DNA from: Betaproteobacteria bacterium
Lineage (GTDB): Bacteria > Pseudomonadota > Gammaproteobacteria > Burkholderiales > Burkholderiaceae_C
NCBI GenBank assembly: GCA_016868205.1
Contig: VGHR01000024.1
Coordinates: 1 to 33,330, forward strand
DNA length: 33,330 nucleotides
Direction of reading: 5' to 3'
Below are positions 8,801 through 18,426 of the stretch, piece by piece. Numbering within the stretch: position 1 is the first letter of the stretch; each line of letters begins with the position of its first letter. The position numbers and the translations under genes are program-made. Below the pieces are notes generated by a model, which was not told where the DNA came from, made no database searches, and was given only the letters and a program-made list of their open reading frames with translations.

Positions 8801-9491
8801 AGACGATGACATTCCCTTGAACGCGGGCTGCCTCAAGCCGCTGAAGGTGATCATCCCCGAGGGTTCCATGCTCAACCCCCTGCCGCCTGCCTCGGTGGTG
8901 GCTGGTAATGTGGAGACCTCAAGCTGCATCACCAATGCCCTGTTCGGCGCGCTCGGCGTGATGGCGGGTGGTCAGCCGACGATGAACAACTTTACCTTCG
9001 GCAATGACCGCTATCAGTACTACGAGACCATTTCCGGCGGCAGCGGGGCGGGGGGCTTGTTTGACGAGCGCGGTGAGCTGACGGGAGGCTTTGACGGCAC
9101 AGCAGTGGTGCAGACGCATATGACCAATTCGCGCCTGACCGACCCTGAGGTGCTTGAGTTTCGTTTTCCGGTCAGGCTGGATAGCTATGAGATCCGCAAG
9201 GGCTCCGGCGGAGCCGGACGATGGCGCGGCGGTGATGGCGGCGTTCGCCGAATTCGCTTTCTCGAGCCGATGACCGCGGCCATTCTTTCCAATGGCCGTG
9301 TGCATCCGGCCTTTGGTGCAGCGGGCGGTCAGCCTGGCGTGGTGGGTATCAATACCGTGATACGCGGCGACACCCGCCGTGAAGTGGTGCCGCATATCGG
9401 GCAGGTTCACATGCAGACCGGTGATGTCTTCGAGATCCAGACGCCCGGCGGCGGTGGGTTCGGTCCAGTCTGCGATGAGATGAAGGCCTGA
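5853..9491 (+). CDS. Hydantoinase/oxoprolinase HyuA-HyuB fusion protein
   Basis: This 1212-residue protein joins two families that are separate subunits in many bacteria and fused in eukaryotic-type 5-oxoprolinase. Residues about 10-510 are HyuA: an ASKHA-type phosphate motif IDRGGTFTD at 14-22 and a second [10 protein letters not shown] from 286, as expected for ATP-dependent ring opening. Residues about 688-1212 are HyuB, starting [21 protein letters not shown] and containing YHGGTHLPD and HHADVGG segments, ending in a Gly-rich TPGGGGFG. The family hydrolyses 5-oxoproline, hydantoins or related cyclic amides with ATP; acetone carboxylase is a distant relative. ATG at 5853 has GAGG nearby and follows the regulator by 9 bases. 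The context with a TRAP transporter and racemase supports amino-acid-derived cyclic substrates; which one is not determined. Confidence 0.9.
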   Translation: MNAGSHQGRWQFWIDRGGTFTDIVGRRPDGRLVTHKLLSDNPEQYADAAVAGIRYLLGLQAGQSITAEQVDCVKMGTTVATNALLERKGEPTLLVTTAGFRDALRIAYQNRPRLFDRHIVLPELLYAQVIEARERVGAQGELIEALHAVDLKLQLQSAYQAGLRSVAIVFLHGYRYNEHEKVAAQLARETGFTQVSTSHQTSPLMKFVSRGDTTVVDAYLSPILRRYVDRVASEMPGVRLYFMQSSGGLADAQAFQGKDAILSGPAGGIVGMARTAQLAGCERVIGFDMGGTSTDVSHFAGEFEREFETQVAGVRVRAPMMSIHTVAAGGGSILIFDGSRFRVGPQSAGANPGPASYRRGGPLAVTDANLMLGKIQPSWFPKVFGPSGEQALGLEPVQEQFADLARRSGRSAEEVAEGFIRIAVEQMANAIKKISVARGYDVTRYTLQCFGGAGGQHACLVADALGMTRVLVHPLAGVLSAYGMGLADQNLIREQSVECPLDESGLNLLAQQLDRLADEAAQALSGQTGSAQAQVRRRVHLRYEGTDTALVVPFGARAAIESAFESAYRQRFAFLMQRKRLIVEAVSVEAVVSGQAPGEVSHALQAAGPAPVRERVRMYSAAQWHEAALVVREDLRPGDCVPGPAIIAERNATTVVEPQWQARVTKLDHLLLERTVPRAQRHAVGTQVDPVLLEVFNNLFMNIAEQMGLQLQNTAYSVNIKERLDFSCALFNQQGHLIANAPHMPVHLGSMGESIQTVMGENRGRMQPGDVYVLNDPYHGGTHLPDVTVITPVFLEGRVEPVFYVGSRGHHADVGGLTPGSMPPFSTCIEEEGVQIRNFKLVEAGRLREAEMITLLKSGAYPSRNPQQNLADLKAQIAANEKGVQELRRMVTEFGLEVVQAYMRHVQDNAEESVRRVITRLRDGRFTLPLDNGAQIQVAVRVDSHSRSAEIDFSGTSPQLSNNFNAPRAVCMAAVLYVFRTLVDDDIPLNAGCLKPLKVIIPEGSMLNPLPPASVVAGNVETSSCITNALFGALGVMAGGQPTMNNFTFGNDRYQYYETISGGSGAGGLFDERGELTGGFDGTAVVQTHMTNSRLTDPEVLEFRFPVRLDSYEIRKGSGGAGRWRGGDGGVRRIRFLEPMTAAILSNGRVHPAFGAAGGQPGVVGINTVIRGDTRREVVPHIGQVHMQTGDVFEIQTPGGGGFGPVCDEMKA

Positions 9492-9526
9492 TCTGCGCGA
9501 GGGCGCCTGGTCGGCCGTCAAGAGAT

Positions 9527-9555
9527 GCGTGGGAACACCGCTGCGGTGCGATCGG
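9527..9555 (+). repeat. REP-like palindrome between convergent genes
   Basis: The element begins GCGTGGGA, has a perfect CACCG-CTG-CGGTG stem at 9536-9548, and ends GCGATCGG. It shares the frame GTGGGA...GCGATCG with the copies near 269 and 19651. It lies in the 74-base gap between the ends of the HyuAB gene and the ComEA-like gene and may also serve as a transcription end. Confidence 0.5.
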
Positions 9556-9565
9556 GCGTGGACCC

Positions 9566-9871
9566 TCAGCGTCGTCCCGCTTGGTAGGCCTGACCATTGA
9601 CGGTCAGGCCTGCTGCCGAGAGTTGGGCCGCGCTCGCAGGGCCGATGCCCTTGACCCGCGCCAGCAAGTCCTGCCAGTTCTTGAAGAGCGCTTTTTCGCG
9701 CTCGATGAGAATCAGCCGCGTGGTCGCCGGTCCAAGTCCGCGCAGTCCATCGAGGTCAGCTTCGCTGGCTTTGTTGATGTCGAGAGCCAGGCAGACGCTT
9801 GTACCCAGGGCCGCCAGGGCCCCGGCGAGCCAAGCCTTGCGCAAGAGCGGGCGCCCAAGGAATCTGGGCAT
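9566..9871 (-). CDS. ComEA-like helix-hairpin-helix protein
   Basis: This small protein of about 101 residues has an N-terminal membrane/signal segment (KAWLAGALAALGTSVCLA) followed by a ComEA-type helix-hairpin-helix domain: LDINKASEADLDGLRGLG, a second GIGPASAAQL hairpin, and basic residues between. Such exported HhH proteins bind double-stranded DNA non-specifically in the periplasm and aid DNA uptake in competent bacteria; many betaproteobacterial copies have no tested function. ATG at 9871 was chosen because it starts one base beyond the hldD stop and just before the hydrophobic segment. It is the last gene of the long minus-strand run. Confidence 0.8.
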   Translation of the reverse strand: MPRFLGRPLLRKAWLAGALAALGTSVCLALDINKASEADLDGLRGLGPATTRLILIEREKALFKNWQDLLARVKGIGPASAAQLSAAGLTVNGQAYQAGRR

Positions 9872-9872
9872 T

Positions 9873-10883
9873 TCAGCTTTGTCCGATGAGCCATTGCATG
9901 TAGCGGCCCACACCAGCGCGGACATCGGCAAACTCATGCGCACATCCGATGCGTCGCAAGCGGCTCAAATCGGCCTGCGTGTAGCACTGGTACTTGCCCA
10001 CCAGCGCCTGGGGAAAATCGATGTATTGAATCTGACGGGTGCGCACCGCCTCTTGAAGATCGGCCGCAACCACCTGGCCCCGATGGCGCCCCAGGGCCTG
10101 CACCACTGCCAGCGCTACTTCATTGAAGGTCTGGGCGCGGCCTGTCCCCAGATTGAACAGCCCGCTGTGTTCGGGATGCTCAAGAAACCAGAGATTGACG
10201 GCCACCACATCATCGACATGGACAAAGTCGCGCATCTGCTCGCCCGCGCCATAGCCGCCGTAAGAGCCAAAGAGCTCGACCCTGGCATCGCGCATGAACT
10301 GGCCGAACTGGTGAAAAGGCACGCTGGCCATGCGGCCCTTGTGCTGTTCTCGCGGTCCGTATACATTGAAATAGCGGAAACCCACCACTTGCGTGACCGC
10401 CTTTGAAAAATCCGGTCCCAGTTCGCGTCGCATGCGCTGGTCGAACAGCCACTTGGAGTAGCCGTAGACATTGAGCGGCTTTTCGCAATCCGGGTCTTCG
10501 GCGAAACGATTCGAGCCGCCATAGGTGGCGGCTGAGGACGCGTACAGCAAGCGGGTGCCCTGCTCCTGGCAGGCCTGGAACAACTCGCACGACAGGCTGT
10601 AGTTGTTGTCCATCATGTATTTGCCATCGGTCTCCATGGTATCGCTGCACGCCCCCTCATGGAAGACCGCCTCCACCTGACCGTAAGCCCCTTCGGCGAA
10701 CATCTCATAAAAGTCGTCTGCGTCCACATAGTCAGCGATTTGCAGCCCGACCAGGTTGCGAAACTTGTCGCCCTCACTGAGGTCATCGACCGCGATGATG
10801 TCGTCGTAGCCTTTCGCATTGAGTCCGGCAATCAAATTACTGCCAACGAAACCGGCCGCGCCGGTCACGATCACTCGTTTCAT
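9873..10883 (-). CDS. hldD: ADP-L-glycero-D-manno-heptose 6-epimerase
   Basis: HldD (RfaD) epimerises ADP-D-glycero-D-manno-heptose at C6 to give the L,D-heptose donor for the LPS inner core. The 336-residue protein is an extended short-chain dehydrogenase/reductase: the N-terminal NADP motif is [11 protein letters not shown], the catalytic Ser/Thr segment is [10 protein letters not shown], and YGYSK holds the Tyr-x-x-x-Lys pair. The segment [18 protein letters not shown] is strongly conserved in HldD. ATG at 10883 has GGGAGG upstream and overlaps the hldA stop as ATGA, so translation is coupled. Length and motifs are complete. Confidence 0.95.
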   Translation of the reverse strand: MKRVIVTGAAGFVGSNLIAGLNAKGYDDIIAVDDLSEGDKFRNLVGLQIADYVDADDFYEMFAEGAYGQVEAVFHEGACSDTMETDGKYMMDNNYSLSCELFQACQEQGTRLLYASSAATYGGSNRFAEDPDCEKPLNVYGYSKWLFDQRMRRELGPDFSKAVTQVVGFRYFNVYGPREQHKGRMASVPFHQFGQFMRDARVELFGSYGGYGAGEQMRDFVHVDDVVAVNLWFLEHPEHSGLFNLGTGRAQTFNEVALAVVQALGRHRGQVVAADLQEAVRTRQIQYIDFPQALVGKYQCYTQADLSRLRRIGCAHEFADVRAGVGRYMQWLIGQS

Positions 10884-11842
10884 GCCAGACCTCCCTGTGA
10901 AGCCTTTGAAAACAGCTCTTGGTAACTCACGCAAGCTGTGCCAAACTTGCCCACCACAATGCCGCCTGCGCGATTGGCCACCGGCACCGCATCACGCAGA
11001 CTGACGCCGGCAGCGAGCATGGCAGCCATGGTGGCAATCACCGTATCGCCCGCGCCCGTGACATCGAACACCTCACGCGCCTGGGCGGGTACATGGAGTT
11101 GACCGTCTTCGTCAAAGAGCGTCATGCCCTCCTCGCTGCGGGTCAGCAAAAGGCCTTGCAATTTCAGCGCGCTGCGCAACTCCTGAGCTCGGCGCGATAA
11201 CTCCGCTTCGGTGCTCCAGCGGCCGATCACCTGTTCGAGTTCCGCCCGGTTTGGCGTGATCAGGCTGGCCCCCTGGTAGCGCGAATAGTCCGAACCCTTG
11301 GGGTCGATCAGGACCGGCTGCCCCGCCTGTCTGGCCCGCTCGATCATCAGACCGATGTGCGCCAATCCACCCTTGCCATAGTCGGAAAAAAGAACGGCCT
11401 GGTGCTGCCCATGGAGTTGGTTGAAGCTTTCGGTCTGGGTGGCCAGCAATTCATGGTCGGGGGTGTTTTCGAAATCGAGCCGCATCAATTGCTGTTGGCG
11501 CCCGATAACGCGCAGCTTGACCGTGGTGCGTAGGGCTGCATCGCGTCCGAAGTGTGGCGCAATGCCAGTACGCGAGACCAGGGCCTCAAGCTCGTGGCTG
11601 GCCTCGTCTTCGCCAACCACGCTCAGCAGCGAGGCCTGTGCCCCCAGGCTGACCACGTTGTAGGCCACATTGGCCGCCCCGCCCAGTCGTTCTTCCTGCC
11701 GTGTGACGCGCACCACAGGCACAGGTGCCTCGGGTGAAATACGATCAACCGGTCCGTACCAGTAGCGGTCGAGCATGACATCGCCGACGACCAGAACGCG
11801 AGTCTGGGCCAGTTGTTCGGGGCTAGGCGTGGGTAGGGTCAT
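10880..11842 (-). CDS. hldA: D-glycero-beta-D-manno-heptose-7-phosphate kinase
   Basis: This enzyme phosphorylates heptose 7-phosphate at C1 in the ADP-heptose pathway. In enterics the kinase is fused to the adenylyltransferase (HldE); here only the kinase half (320 residues) is present, as in other betaproteobacteria with separate hldA and hldC, and hldC is not in this window. PfkB/ribokinase features are clear: [13 protein letters not shown] near the start, GGAANVAYN, and the C-terminal [16 protein letters not shown] with the catalytic Asp. It starts as an ATGA overlap with lapB and ends as an ATGA overlap with hldD. It could also be labelled rfaE1. Confidence 0.94.
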   Translation of the reverse strand: MTLPTPSPEQLAQTRVLVVGDVMLDRYWYGPVDRISPEAPVPVVRVTRQEERLGGAANVAYNVVSLGAQASLLSVVGEDEASHELEALVSRTGIAPHFGRDAALRTTVKLRVIGRQQQLMRLDFENTPDHELLATQTESFNQLHGQHQAVLFSDYGKGGLAHIGLMIERARQAGQPVLIDPKGSDYSRYQGASLITPNRAELEQVIGRWSTEAELSRRAQELRSALKLQGLLLTRSEEGMTLFDEDGQLHVPAQAREVFDVTGAGDTVIATMAAMLAAGVSLRDAVPVANRAGGIVVGKFGTACVSYQELFSKASQGGLA

Positions 11843-12984
11843 AGCTCTTCAATGCGACGTGCGGGATAACTGTCCCAAGCCTGGCAGCCCGGGCAATGCC
11901 AGAAGTGTTGTTTGGCCTCAAAGCCACAAGCTGCGCATCGATAGCGCATCAGCGGGCCGCAGGCGCGTTCGATGGCGCGCCGGACACCCTGCGCCTGGTC
12001 TGCCTGCATGAGGGGATCGGCGGCCAGCCAGCGGCTGGCCGCCAGCAAGGAGGCTTCGGTTTTGAGGTGCTGCTCGAAGTGCTCACGCGCACGCTGCGGA
12101 TCGGACTCGAGGGTGACGATGGCCTGCACCAGATCGATGCTGGGCTGCTCGTGTTGTGCCTGGCTCAGTATCCCGAGCACTGTCTCGCGCGCACCGGCTT
12201 GCTCGGCCAGGCGTGCCATCAGGGCGGCCACCAGCGGCAAGGCCTGTGGCGCGGCCTGGCGCACCATCAGCAGTGCTTGCAGTGCTGCCTGGGCCTGTCC
12301 CTGCTGTAGCAGTAGCTGGGCTTGCTCGATCAGCGGGCGCGGCGATTGCGGCGCCAGCGCGCGGGCCCGTGCGAGCTGGTCCAGCGCCTCCTGCACCTGA
12401 CCGGCGGCCACCAGAGCTTGCGCTTGCTCGCAAAGATAGTGCGCCTGCCGCGGTGCAAAGCTGCCGTGGCTGCTGCTGTCGAGCTTGGCCGCGATGGCGC
12501 TGGCCTGAGCCCAGTCGCGCGATCGCTCGTAGATGGCCAGCAGGGCCAGCCTGGCGTCCTGCTCGTGGGCTGTGCCCTCGAGCTTGTGCAGCGCCGCCTC
12601 AGCCCGGTCGAGCAGTCCGGCCTTGAGGAAGTCCAGGGCCAGCGCATGCTGGGCACGGTCGCGTTCGGCCTGCGTCAGGTCGGCTCGGGCCAGCAGGTGT
12701 TCGTGCACCCGAACGGCCCGGTCATACTCGCCCCGGCGCCGGAAGAGATTGCCCAGCGCAAAGTGCAGCTCGGAGGTGTCTGGATCGTTTTGCACCGCCT
12801 CGATGAAGGCATCGATGGCTTGGTCCTGCTGCTCGTTCAGCAAAAAATTCAGACCCCGAAAATAGGCCTTGGGCGACTGCCGGTTCTCCACCCGCATCTG
12901 TCTCAAGTCCAGGCGAGAGGCCAGCCAGCCCAGCGCAAAGGCCAAGGGCAGGCCGATCAGCAGGGTGCTGAGGTCAAACTCCAT
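11839..12984 (-). CDS. lapB: Lipopolysaccharide assembly protein LapB (YciM)
   Basis: LapB is an inner-membrane-anchored TPR protein that promotes FtsH-dependent turnover of LpxC and couples LPS synthesis to export. The 381-residue protein starts with a membrane helix (LLIGLPLAFALGWLASRL), continues with tandem TPR helices (for example residues around LHFALGNLFRRRGEYDRAV), and ends in a rubredoxin-like zinc/iron site with two C-x2-C pairs in CAACGFEAKQHFWHCPGC. ATG at 12984 gives the conserved MEFDLSTLLIGLP start and overlaps lapA by 11 bases. It is directly upstream of two heptose genes, a fitting LPS context. Confidence 0.93.
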   Translation of the reverse strand: MEFDLSTLLIGLPLAFALGWLASRLDLRQMRVENRQSPKAYFRGLNFLLNEQQDQAIDAFIEAVQNDPDTSELHFALGNLFRRRGEYDRAVRVHEHLLARADLTQAERDRAQHALALDFLKAGLLDRAEAALHKLEGTAHEQDARLALLAIYERSRDWAQASAIAAKLDSSSHGSFAPRQAHYLCEQAQALVAAGQVQEALDQLARARALAPQSPRPLIEQAQLLLQQGQAQAALQALLMVRQAAPQALPLVAALMARLAEQAGARETVLGILSQAQHEQPSIDLVQAIVTLESDPQRAREHFEQHLKTEASLLAASRWLAADPLMQADQAQGVRRAIERACGPLMRYRCAACGFEAKQHFWHCPGCQAWDSYPARRIEEL

Positions 12985-13264
12985 GCGGCCCCGTTGCGGC
13001 GTTTGGATTGGCCGAGGGCAAGGGGTCGGCCTGGGTCTGTGCACTCATCTGCGCGGCCTTGCGGCTCCTCCACCAGCGCGGCACCATGAACACGACACCC
13101 AGGGCCAGACCGGCAGCAAAAGCCAGCATCAGCACCAGCACGAGAGGGGCCTCCCATTGCTGGCCGAAGAAGAAATGCACGGCCACAGGGTTCTGGTTGT
13201 TCAGCGCGAAGGCGAACAAGGTAAAAAAAAGGGCTGCCTTGAGCAGCCACGCGAAGTATTTCAA
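12974..13264 (-). CDS. lapA: LapA family (DUF1049) membrane protein
   Basis: LapA is a small two-helix inner-membrane partner of LapB. The 96-residue protein has an N-terminal helix (LLKAALFFTLFAFAL), the family-typical NNQNPVAVHFFFGQQWEAPLVLVL segment, and a second helix ending in FMVPRWWRSRK. The tail is polar and probably cytoplasmic. It overlaps lapB by 11 bases and follows ihfB by 33 bases, the usual betaproteobacterial order. Confidence 0.9.
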   Translation of the reverse strand: MKYFAWLLKAALFFTLFAFALNNQNPVAVHFFFGQQWEAPLVLVLMLAFAAGLALGVVFMVPRWWRSRKAAQMSAQTQADPLPSANPNAATGPHGV

Positions 13265-13297
13265 GCGTCAGGCTCCAGGAGGGAGCTCAAATTGTAG

Positions 13298-13630
13298 TCA
13301 GGGCGTGCCGCGGCGGCGGCTTGTTTCGGCGGCCACCCGCAGAGCTTCGGTCCGGGCGTCGACGGCTTCGCGCAGGGCTTTGCCGGGCTTGAAATGGGGC
13401 ACCCGCTTTTCGGGAATGGCCACGCTCTCTCCGGAGCGCGGATTGCGTCCGATCCGCGGTGGCCTGCGGTTGATGGTGAAGCTGCCAAAGCCCCGGATCT
13501 CGATGCGGTGTCCGCGCACCATGGCCTCGCCCATCGCATCGAGAATGGCCTTGACCGCCGATTCCGCATCTTTTTGGGTCAGTTGCGGAAAACGGCTGGC
13601 AAGTTCTTCGATGAGGTCCGATCGGGTCAT
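13298..13630 (-). CDS. ihfB: Integration host factor subunit beta
   Basis: IHF-beta pairs with IHF-alpha to bend DNA sharply in replication, transcription and site-specific recombination. The 110-residue protein has the HU/IHF fold: [15 protein letters not shown] at the start, [18 protein letters not shown] with the proline that intercalates into DNA at the arm tip, and [20 protein letters not shown] at 13630 gives the standard N-terminus; an ATG 18 bases upstream (13648) would add six residues and cannot be excluded. The C-terminal tail after KALREAV is about 20 residues longer than in E. coli. It lies between rpsA and lapA, its usual place. Confidence 0.94.
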   Translation of the reverse strand: MTRSDLIEELASRFPQLTQKDAESAVKAILDAMGEAMVRGHRIEIRGFGSFTINRRPPRIGRNPRSGESVAIPEKRVPHFKPGKALREAVDARTEALRVAAETSRRRGTP

Positions 13631-13704
13631 GGCCGCGGGTGTAAGCATGCGGGATCGGGGCCCGGGCCCGCCGAGACGGCAGGCTCAGCCCCCGCTTGCG
13701 ACGG

Positions 13705-15387
13705 TCAGCCGTTGTTGCCGTTGTCCAGCTTGGCACGCAGCAAAGCGCCCAGGCTGGTGGTGCCGGCGCTGCCGCTGTTTTGCGACAGGTTGGCCATGGC
13801 CTCGGCCTGATCGGCCGTGTCCTTGGCGCGCACCGACAACTGGATGTTGCGGCTCTTGCGGTCGACATTGACCACCACGGCGGTGACCTCGTCGCCCTCT
13901 TTGAGCACATTTCGAGCGTCCTCGACGCGGTCGCGGCTGATCTCGCTGGCGCGCAGGTAGCCCACGATGTCGCTGCCGAGGTCGATCTCGGCGCCCTTGG
14001 CATCGACCGTTTTGACCTTGCCAGTCACCGTGGCTCCCTTGTCATTGACCGACACGAAGGTGGTGAAAGGATCGGAGTCGAGTTGCTTGATGCCCAGCGA
14101 GATGCGCTCACGGTCCACATCCACGGCCAGCACGATGGCCTCAACTTCTTGGCCTTTCTTGTAGTTGCGCACGGCCGTCTCGCCGGGTTCGTTCCAGGAG
14201 AGGTCGGACAGGTGCACCAGGCCGTCGATGCCGGCAGCCAGGCCGACGAAGACGCCGAAGTCGGTGATGGATTTGATGGGGCCCTTGACGCGGTCGCCCC
14301 GCTTGGTGTTTTGCGCAAATTCCTGCCAGGGGTTGGCACGGCACTGCTTCATGCCCAGCGAGATGCGGCGCTTGTCTTCGTCGATCTCGAGCACCATGAC
14401 CTCGACCTCGTCGCCCAGGGACACCAGCTTGGACGGGGCCACATTCTTGTTGGTCCAGTCCATTTCGGAGACATGCACCAGGCCTTCGATACCGGGCTCG
14501 AGCTCGACGAAGGCGCCGTAGTCGGCGATGTTGGTGACCTTGCCGAACAGGCGGGTGGCCTGCGGATAGCGGCGCGAGACGCCCATCCAGGGGTCGTCGC
14601 CCATTTGCTTGAGGCCCAGGGACACGCGGTTTTTCTCGGTGTCGAACTTGAGGATCTTGGCGGTCAGTTCCTGGCCGGCCTGAACCACTTCGCTCGGGTG
14701 GCGCACACGGCGCCAGGCCATGTCGGTGATGTGCAGCAGGCCATCGATGCCGCCGAGGTCGACGAAGGCGCCGTATTCGGTGATGTTCTTGACCACGCCA
14801 CGCACGACAGAGCCTTCTTTGAGGGTTTCCATCAGCTTGGCGCGCTCTTCGCCCATGGAGGCTTCCACCACGGCGCGGCGGCTCAGCACCACATTGTTAC
14901 GCTTGCGGTCGAGCTTGATGACCTTGAATTCCAGGGTCTTGTTCTCGTAGGGGGTCAGGTCCTTGATGGGGCGGGTGTCGATCAGCGAGCCGGGCAGGAA
15001 GGCGCGGATGCCGTTGACGAGCACGGTCAGGCCCCCCTTGACCTTGCCGGTGGTCTGGCCGGTGACGAATTCGCCGGATTCCAGGGCTTTTTCCAGGGCC
15101 ATCCAGGAGGCCAGGCGCTTGGCCTTGTCGCGCGACAGCAGGGTGTCACCAAAGCCGTTTTCGACGGAGTCGATGGCCACGGACACAAAATCGCCGACCT
15201 GTACTTCGATTTCGCCCTGGTCGTTCTTGAATTCCTCGATCGGCACATACGATTCGGATTTGAGCCCGGCGTTAACCACCACATGGTTGTGGTCGATGCG
15301 CACCACCTCGGCGGTGATGACTTCGCCGGAGCGCATTTCCGAGCGCTTGAGCGATTCTTCGAACAGGGCGGCAAAAGATTCAGACAT
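13705..15387 (-). CDS. rpsA: 30S ribosomal protein S1
   Basis: S1 recruits mRNA to the 30S subunit and unfolds leaders lacking strong Shine-Dalgarno sequences. The 560-residue protein contains six S1 (OB-fold) repeats; the later ones show the repeated pattern of a VHVSEMDW or VHLSDLSW type segment. Residues 1-90 form the ribosome-binding domains ([21 protein letters not shown]). ATG at 15387 is preceded by AAGGAAA. A small hairpin sits 34 bases upstream in the leader, where S1 autoregulation occurs in other proteobacteria. A 600-codon open frame on the opposite strand is a codon-bias shadow. Confidence 0.97.
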   Translation of the reverse strand: MSESFAALFEESLKRSEMRSGEVITAEVVRIDHNHVVVNAGLKSESYVPIEEFKNDQGEIEVQVGDFVSVAIDSVENGFGDTLLSRDKAKRLASWMALEKALESGEFVTGQTTGKVKGGLTVLVNGIRAFLPGSLIDTRPIKDLTPYENKTLEFKVIKLDRKRNNVVLSRRAVVEASMGEERAKLMETLKEGSVVRGVVKNITEYGAFVDLGGIDGLLHITDMAWRRVRHPSEVVQAGQELTAKILKFDTEKNRVSLGLKQMGDDPWMGVSRRYPQATRLFGKVTNIADYGAFVELEPGIEGLVHVSEMDWTNKNVAPSKLVSLGDEVEVMVLEIDEDKRRISLGMKQCRANPWQEFAQNTKRGDRVKGPIKSITDFGVFVGLAAGIDGLVHLSDLSWNEPGETAVRNYKKGQEVEAIVLAVDVDRERISLGIKQLDSDPFTTFVSVNDKGATVTGKVKTVDAKGAEIDLGSDIVGYLRASEISRDRVEDARNVLKEGDEVTAVVVNVDRKSRNIQLSVRAKDTADQAEAMANLSQNSGSAGTTSLGALLRAKLDNGNNG

Positions 15388-15420
15388 GAAGTTTCCTTTG
15401 ATCGTCGACAGGACGGCCCC

Positions 15421-15436
15421 ACCGCATGGGTGCGGT
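15421..15436 (-). promoter_or_regulatory. Hairpin in rpsA leader
   Basis: ACCGCA and TGCGGT form a perfect 6-bp stem around a 4-base loop, 34 bases before the rpsA ATG. S1 represses its own translation in E. coli by binding structured leader RNA; this hairpin is a candidate for such a role here, but it is small and unproven. Confidence 0.3.
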
Positions 15437-15533
15437 TGCACTTGATGAGCTGTCGGCGATGCTTTTTGCGGCACTGGGCCGCGGGGTTAAGTGGATGAAC
15501 CAGCCGAGCAATGCACTGGACGTGCGACAGGAC

Positions 15534-17510
15534 TCAGTTGGGCCTCTTGTCCTGCCACCAACGAAGCACGCAATCGATAGAAGCTTCGATCGAGAGCTCG
15601 GAGTTGTCGAGCGGCAGGGCGTCTTGAGCCGGCTTCATGGGGGCGGCGCTGCGGGTCGAATCGCGCGCGTCACGGGCCCTGAGGTCAGACTCAATGTCCG
15701 AGAGTGTAACCGAATTTCCCTTTGAAATCAGTTGCTTATGTCGCCTTTCAGCCCGGCGTTGGGCATTGGCGGTGAGAAAGACCTTGAGCGCTGCGTCGGG
15801 GAAGATCACCGTGCCCATATCGCGTCCATCGGCTACCAGACCCGGCAGGCGGCGCAAGCCGCGCTGCAACTCGACCAAGGCAGCGCGCACCTGCGGATGG
15901 ACCGACACCTGGGAGGCGGCCATGCCGGCGGCCTCGGTTCGGATGTCCTCGCTGACATTCTGGTCCTCCAGCAGCACCCGGTCCCCGTCGAAACGGGCCG
16001 GTAAGTGGCGGGCCACCTCGGCCACCGCCGCACCATCGTCCAGATCGACTCCGGCGCGAGCCGCGGCCAGGGCTGTCAGCCGATAGAGCGCCCCCGAATC
16101 GAGGTAATGAAAGCCCAGGCGGGCGGCGGTCAGAGCCGCCAGCGTCCCCTTGCCTGAGGCGGTCGGGCCATCGATGCTGATCACAGGAATACGGTGCGTG
16201 TCGGTCGTACAGACGGCAAACAGGGTTTCGAAGTAGTCGGGAAAGGTCTTGGCCACGCAGTGCGGCTCTTCAATGCGCACACCCAGGCCCGCCGGATTGA
16301 AGGCAGCCAGCGAAAAGCACATGGCCATACGATGGTCGTCATAGGTGGCAATGGAGGCGCTTTTCCAGACCGTGGGGGACTCGATGCGCAAAAAATCGCT
16401 ACCTTCCTCGACCGTGGCCCCAAGCTTGCGCAGCTCGGCGGCCATGGCTGCCAGGCGGTCGGTCTCCTTGACCCGCCAACTGGCAATGTTGCGCAGCGTG
16501 GTGGGGCCCTGAGCGTACAGCGCCATCATGGCCAGCGTCATGGCCGCATCCGGAATGTGGTTGCAGTCCAGGTCGATGGCCTGGAGCGGCCAGGCGCCCC
16601 GCCGCACCCGGATGCTGTTGGGCTGCAGATCTATCTGCGCCCCCATGCGCTCGGCCGCCTGCACAAAGGCAATGTCACCCTGGATCGAGCTTGAGCCTAT
16701 GCCCTGGATGTCCAGCGCCTGCCCGGTGGCGGCAATCGCACCGAGCGCTACAAAATAGCTGGCTGAAGACGCATCGCCCTCGACATACACCTCCCCAGGC
16801 GACTGGTAGCAACTGCCGGCCGGAATCACGAAGCGTTGCCAGCCCTCGCGTCGCACCGCGATGCCAAAGCGTTGCAAGAGTTTGAGGGTGATTCCAATAT
16901 AGGGCTTGGAGATCAGCTCGCCCACCACCTCGATGCACACATCGGACCGCGCCACCAGCGGCAAGGCCATCAGCAGGGCGGTGAGGAACTGGCTCGAGAC
17001 ATCGCCGCGCACTTGTATCGGCGCATCGAGCTTGAGGGCGGGGGCCGGCCGCAGGCGCAGCGGCGGATACCCCTGCTGGCCCAGGTAGTCCACAGGGCAG
17101 CCCAGCTGTCGCAGTGCATCAACCAGGTCACCAATGGGTCGCTCGTGCATCCGCGGTACGCCCGAGAGTTCGAAGTCGCCGCCCATCAAGGCCAAGGCCG
17201 CAGTCAGCGGTCGCATGGCCGTACCGGCATTGCCAAGAAAGAGCCGCGCTTGCCTGTTGGCCGCCCGCCCGCCCAGACCGGTGATGACCGCGGTATGACC
17301 GCTGCGCTCGATGAGGCAACCGAGCTCTTGCAGGGCGGCCAACATGACCGCGGTGTCATCTGAATCGAGCAGGTCGTGGACCACGGTTTCGCCGCGGCTC
17401 AAGGCAGCCAGCAGCAAGACGCGGTTGGAAATACTCTTGGAGCCGGGCAATCGCACGCGGCCCGATGCGCTTTGCAAAGGGGGCAGGTCGAGGGCAGGAA
17501 TCTGAAACAT
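15534..17510 (-). CDS. aroA-cmk: Bifunctional EPSP synthase / cytidylate kinase (AroA-Cmk fusion)
   Basis: One 658-residue chain carries two normally separate enzymes. Residues 1 to about 435 are 3-phosphoshikimate 1-carboxyvinyltransferase of the shikimate pathway: GSKSISNR at 23-30, [22 protein letters not shown] and [10 protein letters not shown] are all present. Residues 441-658 are cytidylate kinase, with the P-loop [10 protein letters not shown] at 447-456, the [11 protein letters not shown]-binding part and [13 protein letters not shown]. There is no frame break between them and only a short linker (around TTDTHR). ATG at 17510 matches the expected N-terminus; a TTG at 17543 overlaps the tyrA stop. 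The fusion is known in Bordetella-type genomes and here replaces the usual adjacent aroA and cmk genes. Confidence 0.95.
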   Translation of the reverse strand: MFQIPALDLPPLQSASGRVRLPGSKSISNRVLLLAALSRGETVVHDLLDSDDTAVMLAALQELGCLIERSGHTAVITGLGGRAANRQARLFLGNAGTAMRPLTAALALMGGDFELSGVPRMHERPIGDLVDALRQLGCPVDYLGQQGYPPLRLRPAPALKLDAPIQVRGDVSSQFLTALLMALPLVARSDVCIEVVGELISKPYIGITLKLLQRFGIAVRREGWQRFVIPAGSCYQSPGEVYVEGDASSASYFVALGAIAATGQALDIQGIGSSSIQGDIAFVQAAERMGAQIDLQPNSIRVRRGAWPLQAIDLDCNHIPDAAMTLAMMALYAQGPTTLRNIASWRVKETDRLAAMAAELRKLGATVEEGSDFLRIESPTVWKSASIATYDDHRMAMCFSLAAFNPAGLGVRIEEPHCVAKTFPDYFETLFAVCTTDTHRIPVISIDGPTASGKGTLAALTAARLGFHYLDSGALYRLTALAAARAGVDLDDGAAVAEVARHLPARFDGDRVLLEDQNVSEDIRTEAAGMAASQVSVHPQVRAALVELQRGLRRLPGLVADGRDMGTVIFPDAALKVFLTANAQRRAERRHKQLISKGNSVTLSDIESDLRARDARDSTRSAAPMKPAQDALPLDNSELSIEASIDCVLRWWQDKRPN

Positions 17511-17539
17511 GAAACTGATGGGGGGCGGCTGCGGCGCGA

Positions 17540-18418
17540 TCAAAGGTCTTTGGACACCGCGCCCATTTTCCAGAGGCCGCGCCGCTGGCTGACCTCGGTG
17601 ATGAAGTCCTTGAGCGCTTTGCCATCGCCCTGTTGGATCAGTTGCTCAAGCACGAACAGGCTCTCATGCAGCCGCTGTGATTGCGCCAGCACCTCGCTGG
17701 CGTTGGCCAACAGCACATCGGTCCAGAGCTGCGGATCGGCTGCGGCGATACGGGTGCTGTCCCGAAAGCCCGGTCCGGCCACCGCGAGATAACTTTCGCC
17801 CTCGGCCTGTTTAAGCAAACTCCCCATGAAGGCAAATGCCAGCAGATGCGGGAAGTGGCTGATCGCGGCAAGCGCGCGGTCGTGCTCATCGGCGTCCATA
17901 CAACGCACGGTGCAGCCCAAGGCAAGCCACAGGGCACGGGCGCGAGCGATCTGCTCCGGGCTGTTGGCGGCCAGGGGTGTGAGGATCAGCTGCTGACCCT
18001 GGTAGAGCTGCGCATCGGCATGGTCGATGCCGGCCACTTCCTTGCCGCAGATGGGGTGGGCGGGCATGAACTGACCGATGCGCTCGCCCAGGGCTTGCTT
18101 GGCAGCCAGCACGACATCACATTTTGTCGATCCGACATCCATCACCAGCGCCTCTGCCGCCAGACCGGGCAGCAGGGCCTCCAGGGTACTGCGAGTGGAC
18201 GCCACCGGAACAGCGATCAGCACCAAATCGGCCTGCCTGACCGCGTCGGCCGGCGAGGTCGCCACCTCATCGACAATACCCAAATCCTGCGCACGCCGGG
18301 TGCTTTTTTCAGAGCGGCTGTAGCCGCTGACCGCGCTGACCAAGCCCGCGCGGCGGGCGGCCAGGGCGAAGGAGCCCCCCATCAGTCCACAGCCGATCAG
18401 CGCGAGTCGCTTGAACAT
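17540..18418 (-). CDS. tyrA: Prephenate dehydrogenase
   Basis: TyrA oxidatively decarboxylates prephenate to 4-hydroxyphenylpyruvate in tyrosine synthesis; some homologues act on arogenate. The 292-residue protein starts [20 protein letters not shown], an NAD(P)-binding motif, and has the conserved [15 protein letters not shown] with the catalytic His, and DVGSTK. There is no chorismate mutase domain or C-terminal ACT domain. ATG at 18418 lies 8 bases after pheA. No hisC-type aminotransferase lies between pheA and tyrA, unlike in some Burkholderia-type operons. Confidence 0.94.
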   Translation of the reverse strand: MFKRLALIGCGLMGGSFALAARRAGLVSAVSGYSRSEKSTRRAQDLGIVDEVATSPADAVRQADLVLIAVPVASTRSTLEALLPGLAAEALVMDVGSTKCDVVLAAKQALGERIGQFMPAHPICGKEVAGIDHADAQLYQGQQLILTPLAANSPEQIARARALWLALGCTVRCMDADEHDRALAAISHFPHLLAFAFMGSLLKQAEGESYLAVAGPGFRDSTRIAAADPQLWTDVLLANASEVLAQSQRLHESLFVLEQLIQQGDGKALKDFITEVSQRRGLWKMGAVSKDL

Positions 18419-18426
18419 GGCCGAGC

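Noticed and set aside
13696..15498. A 600-codon open frame on the plus strand opposite rpsA
   Set aside because: It covers the complete rpsA gene, which has six clear S1 domains and a good start. Long antisense frames are expected from GC-rich codon bias, and the translation is not like any known protein.
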